From Flavobacteriaceae bacterium (GTDB lineage: Bacteria; Bacteroidota; Bacteroidia; Flavobacteriales; Flavobacteriaceae), in contig JAHRWC010000071.1 of assembly GCA_019090365.1 (NCBI GenBank), positions 1 to 12,083 of the forward strand: DNA of 12,083 nt. The letters are read 5' to 3'. Each line of letters begins with the position of its first letter. Within the stretch, counting starts at the first letter, position 1. A program made the translations under genes and the position numbers. The notes under the pieces are model-generated. The model saw only the letters and a list, made by a program, of their open reading frames with translations, was not told where the DNA came from and searched no databases. Below, in pieces: positions 1 to 7,900 of this stretch.

Positions 1-22
1 ACAAAAAGTAAAATATAGTTTC

Positions 23-2515
23 TCATTTTTTGTTTATTAGTTGATTTAAGGTTTTCACTTTTAACTCAATATTATCCATTTTTGTGTAAAATTGAACTGT
101 TTTTGACTCATTTGGCAATAAATCGAAGTAATTATCGCTTATTTTGCCTTTTTTATCAAAACTTAAAAACACATCTTTTTGCAGCGTTTCAGATTGCAAA
201 GTAATTAAAAAACCATCTTCATTTTTTATTATTTCTGAATCAATTTCATCAATATCTAGCTTCAAATTTTTAGGTTTTGAAAAATAATGAAGATACTGTT
301 CGTTTCCATAGGTGATTTTTAAAAAAGTAAAAGAAGTGTCGAATTCTTTTTCAAAAAAACTAAATGTTTTTAAAACTGAACTGCTGTTTGCTTCACTTTT
401 CACTAGCGTTTTTTCTTCAGAAAGTATATTTCCTTTAAAATCCATATGCTTAACTTGAAGTGTATCTGATATTTCAGAAAAAGTATCATTTACTACAAAT
501 ATTTCCACAACATCATCTTTCTCTTCAGTAGAAATTAATATATTTTCAAACGCTTTTTTAGCTTTAAAATGCAATGCTTTCCAATTACCCAAACCATCAA
601 TACTCGACCAAGAAACTACAGGCCAACAATCGTTTAATTGCCAATATAAAGTTCCCATATTATAGGGTTTAGCTCTTCGATGTGCATTGATCCCTTTAGT
701 AATTCCATGTGCTTGTAATAACTGACTCACATACACATAATCTTCAGCATCGGTGGGTACGGGAAAATCTCGTTCCATATATTCTCGAATCAATGAAAAT
801 CCTCTTGCATGTTTTTGATGTGTTTTAAAAGATGGATGTGAGATGTCTATAGAATCTTGCTTTGTGAAATAATGAATGGCTTCAATGCTCGGAAACGATT
901 GAAATCCGTACTCACTCATAAAACGTGGCACTTCTTCCTCAAAATGCTCAAAAGGATAGCCGTCATGCCAAACCCACCAATCGTGAGCATCGCCTTCAAA
1001 CTGATAGCGTTTGTCTCCTCGTCCAAATTTTGGAGAGGATTCCCAATACGAAACAGAGGGTTGTAAGCTATCAATTACTCTTGGTAAAATATGGTTAAAA
1101 GTTGCATAATATCCTTCCCAAATTTCTTGTTGTTGCGCTTCCGTTTTTCCGTCTTTCCAACCCCAACGATGCCATCCTTCACTGTTTTCATTATTACCAC
1201 ACCAAAGCGCAATACTTGGATGTTGACGCAAACGTTTTACATTCTCAATTGCTTCCTGCTTTACATTTTCTAAAAATTCAGCATCGCCAGGATACATAGC
1301 ACAAGCGAACATAAAATCTTGCCAAATCAATATTCCTTTTTCATCACAAAGTGAATAAAATTCATCTTCTTCATAAACTCCTCCACCCCAAACACGAAGC
1401 ATATTCATATTAGCATCGACAACATCGTTGAGTAATTGAATTCTTTTTTCTGAAGTAATCTCAGGTAAAAATATATTTTGTGGAATATAATTCGCACCTT
1501 TCATGTACACAGGTTTTCCATTCAGTTTAAAGTAAAAAGAATCTCCGTGATTGTCTTTTTCTGAAATTAATTCAATGGATCGAATTCCTACTTTTTTTGA
1601 AACAACATCAATTGTTTTTCTGCCTTGTTTTAATCGGATTTCAAATTCATACAAATATGGGTCTCCTAAATTATGAGTCCACCATAAATTTGGGTTTTTT
1701 ATAGTTATAGGAACTGAATATTGTGTTTTATTATTATCAATTACAAAAGAAGTTGTAGATATATTCCCTGTTGTTTTATTCTCAATTTCTAGGTTTATTT
1801 CATTGTATTCTGAAGCTTCGATTTCAATGTTAGCTTTTAATATTGCTAATGAATCTGAAATAGATTTTGTTTGAAGAAAGACATCTTTCAATCGAGCAGT
1901 AGTATATGATTGTAAGGAAATATCTCTAATAATTCCCATCGTTTTTATCGTCGGTCCCCAATCCCAACCATATTGAAACTGTGGTTTTCTAGTAAAAACA
2001 CGAGGTGCTTCAGGTAAGCTATATTTGAGTTTACTCGCTTTTTTGTCCTCTATCGAATCGGTAGATTGAAACTTTATTTTCAAGTTATTTTCAAGTTGAA
2101 GTATATCGCTTACGTCTACTTCCCAACTTCGAAAAGCATTGTTTGTCGAAATAAGTAAACTATCATTCAAAAAAACAGAAGCATAGGTATCTAATCCTCC
2201 AAAATTTAATAAATGTTTTGTTTTTTGAAGTACTTCCTCATTGACTGAAAACTTAGTTCTATAAATCCAATTTCTTTCAGAAATCCATTGAATTGAATCT
2301 TCATTATTTAGTTTAAACGGATGAGGAATCATATCTAAATTCAACAAATCAGTTTGAACCGTGCCTGGAACATTTGCTGACATCCAGGTGGTATCATTCT
2401 CTTCGGAAAATTGCCAATTTTCACTTATACTCTGACTTTTAAAATCTTGTTTTAAATCATTGCATGAAGAAAAAAGAAATGTTACTAAACAACTTAAAAT
2501 GAAGCCAAATCTCAT
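23..2515 (-). CDS. Beta-mannosidase, glycoside hydrolase family 2, lipoprotein
   Basis: 830-residue exo-acting GH2 enzyme predicted to release beta-linked mannose from the non-reducing ends of manno-oligosaccharides or glycan cores. Seen: a signal peptide ending in lipobox LFSSC with Cys18 as lipid anchor, so it is predicted to be exported and membrane-tethered. A GH2 sugar-binding jelly roll spans about residues 30-205 and includes WDWGP (184-188), typical of beta-mannosidases. An Ig-like domain follows at about 206-315, then a TIM barrel at about 320-660 with RVWGGG (374-379), WCGNNEN carrying the acid/base Glu443, MSEYG carrying the nucleophile Glu535, and LYWQLNDCWP (623-632). The 92-residue spacing of the two Glu fits the family. 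The rest (about 665-830) is a diverged C-terminal beta domain. Length is normal. The ATG lies 21 bases after the pbpC stop without a Shine-Dalgarno sequence, indicating co-transcription. The family call is firm; the natural substrate is not determinable. A related GH2 exo-specificity is a less likely alternative. Confidence 0.93.
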   Translation of the reverse strand: MRFGFILSCLVTFLFSSCNDLKQDFKSQSISENWQFSEENDTTWMSANVPGTVQTDLLNLDMIPHPFKLNNEDSIQWISERNWIYRTKFSVNEEVLQKTKHLLNFGGLDTYASVFLNDSLLISTNNAFRSWEVDVSDILQLENNLKIKFQSTDSIEDKKASKLKYSLPEAPRVFTRKPQFQYGWDWGPTIKTMGIIRDISLQSYTTARLKDVFLQTKSISDSLAILKANIEIEASEYNEINLEIENKTTGNISTTSFVIDNNKTQYSVPITIKNPNLWWTHNLGDPYLYEFEIRLKQGRKTIDVVSKKVGIRSIELISEKDNHGDSFYFKLNGKPVYMKGANYIPQNIFLPEITSEKRIQLLNDVVDANMNMLRVWGGGVYEEDEFYSLCDEKGILIWQDFMFACAMYPGDAEFLENVKQEAIENVKRLRQHPSIALWCGNNENSEGWHRWGWKDGKTEAQQQEIWEGYYATFNHILPRVIDSLQPSVSYWESSPKFGRGDKRYQFEGDAHDWWVWHDGYPFEHFEEEVPRFMSEYGFQSFPSIEAIHYFTKQDSIDISHPSFKTHQKHARGFSLIREYMERDFPVPTDAEDYVYVSQLLQAHGITKGINAHRRAKPYNMGTLYWQLNDCWPVVSWSSIDGLGNWKALHFKAKKAFENILISTEEKDDVVEIFVVNDTFSEISDTLQVKHMDFKGNILSEEKTLVKSEANSSSVLKTFSFFEKEFDTSFTFLKITYGNEQYLHYFSKPKNLKLDIDEIDSEIIKNEDGFLITLQSETLQKDVFLSFDKKGKISDNYFDLLPNESKTVQFYTKMDNIELKVKTLNQLINKK

Positions 2516-2536
2516 GCTACTAAAATAGAAAATTAA

Positions 2537-4909
2537 TCACTCATTTGATGCCACAATAATCTCAACCTTTTGCTTTACTTCATTTCCTTCCTGATCAGTT
2601 GCAGTTAACAAATAATTTCCTGGTTGAATTGACACAGAAAGCTCATGGAATGTTTCTGTCGTACCTATGAACTCAGCATCTAAATACCAATACACATTTG
2701 TTTCAGGTTGACGATGAGCCAATTTAAATATTACTTCATTTAGGTTTTCATCAAAATCTTTAGGCAAAATAATTACTTCATTTTTCTTCGGATAAATAAA
2801 CTCCATTAATTGTTCTCCTTCTTGTAAACATCCTTCAGCAAATGAGGGTAAAGGTGAATATTCAGGGTGCAGAGGAGCATAATAATATTCTAAAATTGGA
2901 GGTAATGAAAACCAAGTTTTTTGTCTCATTTTATCTACTGAATAACAGGAGGAATTAACTCTATAGGTTTCATTTGCGTTTAAAAAAACTCTTTTATGAA
3001 AGCTACAGCTTTTAGTTTTTATTCCTTCTTTAGGAATCCATTCAGTAGTAATTTCAGAACAAAAATCACTGGCTAAAAGCCCACTTTTAAAACATACTTC
3101 AGCTTCAATTAAATCATCAAAAGGTTCAGAAAACCAAGAACCATCATTTGACAGCTGACTTAATACATCGAATAAAATAGGTGCTGCGGCTTGAATTCCT
3201 GTAAGCCCAGGACGTCCTTCTCCATCTGCATTTCCAACCCAAACACCAATTGCAAATTGTGGAGTTACACCAACTGCCCACGCGTCTTTAAATCCGAAAC
3301 TAGTTCCGGTTTTCCATGCAATAGGCTGGGCATTTGTGAAAAAACTCCAATTTTCTTCACCCGTTGGGCGATTTACTTTTTGAAGTGATTTTAATGTATG
3401 GTATAAAGCCCCTGCATTAAAAATTGAAGTGCTTGTTATTTTATTTCCAAAATTGACCTCATCATTATATGTATAGATAGGTTCCAAATATTCAAATTGA
3501 CGATATTCACTAGAGGAAGCATTGAAATATTGTAAAGTTGAAGCCATACCTGCATAAACTTTTGTAATATCCCATAACGAACTTTCGGCTCCTCCTATAA
3601 TCAAAGACAATCCATAATAATCTGCCGCTTGATTAATATGTGGCTGATTCAATTTTTTTAATTTATTATAAAATCGAGGTAACCCATATTCACGTAACAT
3701 TCTAACTGCAGGAACATTTAAAGATCTAGATAAAGCAAGACTGGCTGGTACTGCTCCATTAAATTTTTTGTCAAAATTTTCAGGACTATATCCATTTACT
3801 GTGGTTGGGATATCAGCAATTAAAGTATTTGGTAATAATTCTCCTGCATCTAATAAAGAAGCATATAATAATGGTTTTAATACACTTCCTGTACTTCTAG
3901 ATTTATCGATAATATCCACATAATTATTATTCTCTTTTGAAGTTGGAGCATTCCCAACATAGCCTAAAACTTCTCGAGTATTTACATCTAACACCAATAT
4001 AGCAAGGTTGTTTATCTGATTTTGACTTAATTGCAAATAATGTTCTTTTGCTATTCTGTTTAATTTTTTCTGAAGATGAATTTCTAACGTAGATTTTAAT
4101 TTTATACCCTTGTTGCTTCTTCTAATTTTCTCTGTGAAATGAGGTGCAATTTCTGGAAGTGGCATTGGTTTCCCTGGTAATCTTTCTAATAATGCAAGTT
4201 CATATGTAGTTTGATCTATAATGCTTTTCTGAAATAATTTCAACAATAAACGATCTCGTTTTTGTTTTAAAATTGCTTCATTTTTTCCAGGAAATATTAA
4301 GGAAGGTGCATTAGGTAAAACCGCCAAAGAAGCTGTTTGTCCCCAACTTAAGTCGTGTGAAGATATCCCAAAATACCTCCAAGAAGCTGTTTCAAGACCA
4401 ACTACATTTCCGCCAAAAGGAGCATAAGAAGCATAGAGATTTAGTATTTCTTCTTTTGAATATTTCGTTTCTAATCGAGTCGCTTGAACTATTTCAATTA
4501 TTTTTTCAGCATAATTTCTCCCTTTATTTTTTCGTGATAATCGGATGACTTGTTGTGTTAATGTACTTCCTCCTCGTCTTTTTTCCGTAGTGAGATTTTG
4601 CCATAAAGCTTTCCCTATTGAAATTGGATTAAAACCAGGATGTGAATAAAAATATTCATCTTCAAAATGTAAAATAGATTGCTCAAATCGATATGAAACT
4701 GAATCCATTTTAGGAAAACGCCATTGTCCGTCATCTGCGATTCTTGCACCTAACATGACACCCTCTCTACTTTCAACAACTGTTGAGGTAGGTACTTTAA
4801 ATAATTCCGAAGGAAGACAAAACAGCCACAGAACAAAGAGCACAAATCCAAAACTCATCTTGATTTTGTGCTTTTTGATGTATGCAGTTATTTTATAAAT
4901 AATAACCAA
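2537..4909 (-). CDS. pbpC: Penicillin-binding protein 1C, bifunctional peptidoglycan synthase
   Basis: Class A PBP of the 1C subfamily: polymerises lipid II into glycan strands and carries a transpeptidase domain, anchored in the inner membrane and facing the periplasm. Seen (numbering from the TTG): basic cytoplasmic tail YIKKHKIK (10-17), membrane helix about 19-34, then a GT51 domain with EDEYFYSHPG (catalytic Glu83), GGSTLTQQ (113-120) and KEEILNLY (152-159). The transpeptidase has SVLK (Ser342 nucleophile, Lys345), SLN (396-398) and KTGTS (533-537), so both active sites look intact. A Cys-containing segment (Cys606, 617, 635, 655, 694) and a PBP1C-type C-terminal beta domain (about 700-785) follow. 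The start is uncertain: the frame opens with TTG four bases after the upstream stop, giving 790 residues; the first ATG is at 4858, giving 773. I favour a start upstream of that ATG because the basic tail before the helix resembles related proteins. It sits between the macroglobulin and mannosidase genes. The macroglobulin/pbpC pairing is well known, as in E. coli yfhM-pbpC. Confidence 0.95.
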   Translation of the reverse strand: MVIIYKITAYIKKHKIKMSFGFVLFVLWLFCLPSELFKVPTSTVVESREGVMLGARIADDGQWRFPKMDSVSYRFEQSILHFEDEYFYSHPGFNPISIGKALWQNLTTEKRRGGSTLTQQVIRLSRKNKGRNYAEKIIEIVQATRLETKYSKEEILNLYASYAPFGGNVVGLETASWRYFGISSHDLSWGQTASLAVLPNAPSLIFPGKNEAILKQKRDRLLLKLFQKSIIDQTTYELALLERLPGKPMPLPEIAPHFTEKIRRSNKGIKLKSTLEIHLQKKLNRIAKEHYLQLSQNQINNLAILVLDVNTREVLGYVGNAPTSKENNNYVDIIDKSRSTGSVLKPLLYASLLDAGELLPNTLIADIPTTVNGYSPENFDKKFNGAVPASLALSRSLNVPAVRMLREYGLPRFYNKLKKLNQPHINQAADYYGLSLIIGGAESSLWDITKVYAGMASTLQYFNASSSEYRQFEYLEPIYTYNDEVNFGNKITSTSIFNAGALYHTLKSLQKVNRPTGEENWSFFTNAQPIAWKTGTSFGFKDAWAVGVTPQFAIGVWVGNADGEGRPGLTGIQAAAPILFDVLSQLSNDGSWFSEPFDDLIEAEVCFKSGLLASDFCSEITTEWIPKEGIKTKSCSFHKRVFLNANETYRVNSSCYSVDKMRQKTWFSLPPILEYYYAPLHPEYSPLPSFAEGCLQEGEQLMEFIYPKKNEVIILPKDFDENLNEVIFKLAHRQPETNVYWYLDAEFIGTTETFHELSVSIQPGNYLLTATDQEGNEVKQKVEIIVASNE

Positions 4910-4913
4910 TTCT

Positions 4914-7900
4914 TTACTGCTTTACTGAAACCCATTCTCCTTTATTACGAGCATAATAATTATTATCATACATGGCTTCCACTTGAGTGCCTGGCAAATA
5001 ATAATATCCTAAATACGATGCATTTAGTTTTACAGTAAAAGTTTTAGAGCTTCTTGATTTCATATCAAAATAGAAATTAACACGATCATCTCTAATGTCT
5101 GTATATCTTGCGTTTCCTGATGCGCCTCCTTCTAATTCAGTAAAACTTGTATTTACGATTTCCCATCCACTTGGGAAGATTTGTGTTAAGGCAACATTTC
5201 CAACCCAGTCATTCGAATTGTTATGAACCGTAACTTTTGCTGTAATTTCTGTTCCTTGTCGTAAACTTGAAATAGACAATTTACCTCCATCTCCATCATA
5301 AAAGTCAGTTCTAACATTTAAATTACGCTGTTCTGTAAATTCTTCACCTAATGGCAATTTTCCTTTTTGATGTAAACTCACATACACAACATTTCCTTTT
5401 TTATTAGAAACCTGTATTGAATTTGTTCCCATTTTAAATGAAATGTTACGTTGAGCAACCGTTCTATCTGTTTTTACATCGACAGTTTTACCATTATCTA
5501 TAAAACTCATCTCTATAGATTTACCGCCATTTTTAGTTACCATTTTAGCCATTGCTAATAAAGCATAAGCGGTTTCTTGTGTACTGTACCATCGTTGAGA
5601 AGATAACTCTTTTGCAACGGATATTGCTAATTCTCTTTGTTTTACATCTCCAATTACAACCATGGTTTCTAATGCCATAGCTTTATTTCTGAAAGGAGAA
5701 CCATAGGTATAATAATCATATCGTTGAGGTTTAAAAACAATATTGGCAGCTTGAACAATTTCTTGAGCAACATTTTTCTTACCAGCTAATGCATATGCTG
5801 AAGCTAATCTCCATTTTGCATCATTGCTTAAGTTTTTAGATTCGCGTAAACGATTCATTGCAGCTAATTCAGGTTTTCCCGCTAAAGCCAATGTATATAA
5901 ACGATACGCCTGAATTAAACTAGAATTGTATCGCGTATTTGAATTTCTCCATTGACGTGCAGAATTTTGCTGGTAACGTATCCAATTATTCATAAAAGTA
6001 ATAGGCAATGCATATCCTTTTTGTTGTGCTTCTACCATAAAATGCCCTGCATAACTAGTACCCCAATCATCAGCATTAGATTCACCTTGCCAATAACTCA
6101 TACCTCCACTTGTAGTTTGGAAGTTTCCTAATCGTTTAATTCCTGCTTTAATATTCTTTTCAATTTCTTTTTTCTTATCAAAAGTGATGTCAAAAACTTC
6201 ATCTAAAAATAATTGTGGAAATACAGAAGAAGTCGTCTGTTCTACACAACCGTGAGGATACCGAATTAAATATTCCATACGTTTTCCAAAATCCATTGGA
6301 GGAATCGTAGAAAATTCTAACATTGCATCGTTGGTTCCTGCTATACCAAATGTTTCAAAATTTATAGTTTCTGAACCGTTTTCACTTAGAATAAACTGAC
6401 TTGTTTTTTGTGTAATTGGATTCGGATTTTCAACATCGATTTCTACTTTATAACTCGCTTTTTCTCCATTTCCTGAAGCAATAACTTCTATGGTTTGAAA
6501 TTCGCTTACGGGTAATACTTCAAATTCGAAATTGACAATTTGTTCTCCTAATTCATTAAATGAAATTGTTTTTTGTGTTCCATTAATAGGTTTAAAAGCT
6601 TCTCCAGCATTTACTGAAACTGACACATTCTTTACCTTTTTTTCCATTGCAAATACAGTAACAGGTAAGGTTACTATTTCGCCAGGAGAAAGCTTTCTTG
6701 GTAAAGAAGCTAAAACCATTAATGGTTTACGAACTGGAGTTGTTTTATCTAATTTTCCATAAGCACTTTTTGGATTATCTCCAGCAATAATCATAGTTCG
6801 CACTGATCCTATATAATTTGGCATCGTGATTTCATGACTTACTTTTTTCCCTGAGTCCAATGTGAAAGGTCCTAAAAATTTAACCACAGGTTTAAATCGA
6901 TCTGCTTTTCGGTTTTTAGCTCCGGCAGCTTCATCACCTCCACCAATCGCATAAATATTATCAACACTTCCAGAATAAGCACCAATCACATAATCATATA
7001 TATCAAATGTTTTTACACCTAATGCTTCTCGTGTATAAAATGCTTCGTGAATTTTAGGTGTTGCAAAACGAGTAAGATCTAACAAACCTTCATCAACCAT
7101 TGCAATGGTATACGTCATTTCTTTTTTGTTTTCTTCGGAAACTTCAACTGTAAATGTTTCTTCAGGTTGTAAAACATCTGGCATTTTTAATTTAGGATGT
7201 AATACCGTTGCAGGATCTTCAACCAAAACAGGAATTACACCATATAAACGCATTGGTAAATCGTTCTTTGTTTGTTCATGTGGTTGCAATAATGAAATAT
7301 TGATATATACATTTGGAGCCATTTCTTTGGTCAAAGGAACACTTACTTTTGTTTCTCCTTTTTTTGTTTCTACCCATTGAGTTGACAGCACTTCTGTTCC
7401 ATTTTCAATGCTTAGTAATGCACGCCCTTCACTTGCTGAAGGAAAAGTAACAATCGCATCATCTCCAACATTATATTTTTCTTTGTCTGCTGAAAAAACT
7501 AGCATTTTTGCACTCTCAGAATCTCCGCCTGTTGGACGTTTCCACCAGTTTCTATAGAAATAAGCAATTCTACCTGTCGCATGACCAGAATTTTTATCGA
7601 TTACTCTAATTAAATATCTACCACCTTCTTCCTCTGGAATATTGACTTTAATATTCGCTTTTCCATTTGCTCCTGTGCTCACAGAAAAATCTCTTACAGG
7701 TCGATGAACAGTAGCATTTTCATATCGTGATAAATTATCATATCCTCGATTCCACCACCAGCGCCATTCCATTTTAAATACTTTAACTTCAAGGTTTCGG
7801 TTTCCACTTGCATTTCCTTGTGCATCAACTGTAACAACATCAAATTCGGTGTCTTCATCTGTAAAATATGATCCATATTTACGTGCTTTTGGTGATTGCA

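Noticed and set aside
1091..1299. Overlapping plus-strand frames opposite the mannosidase catalytic domain
   Set aside because: They are antisense to strongly conserved GH2 sequence, so coding constraint on the other strand explains them.
7105..7380. Plus-strand open frame of 91 codons
   Set aside because: It is antisense to the macroglobulin bait-type domain, resembles no known protein, and has no visible expression signals.
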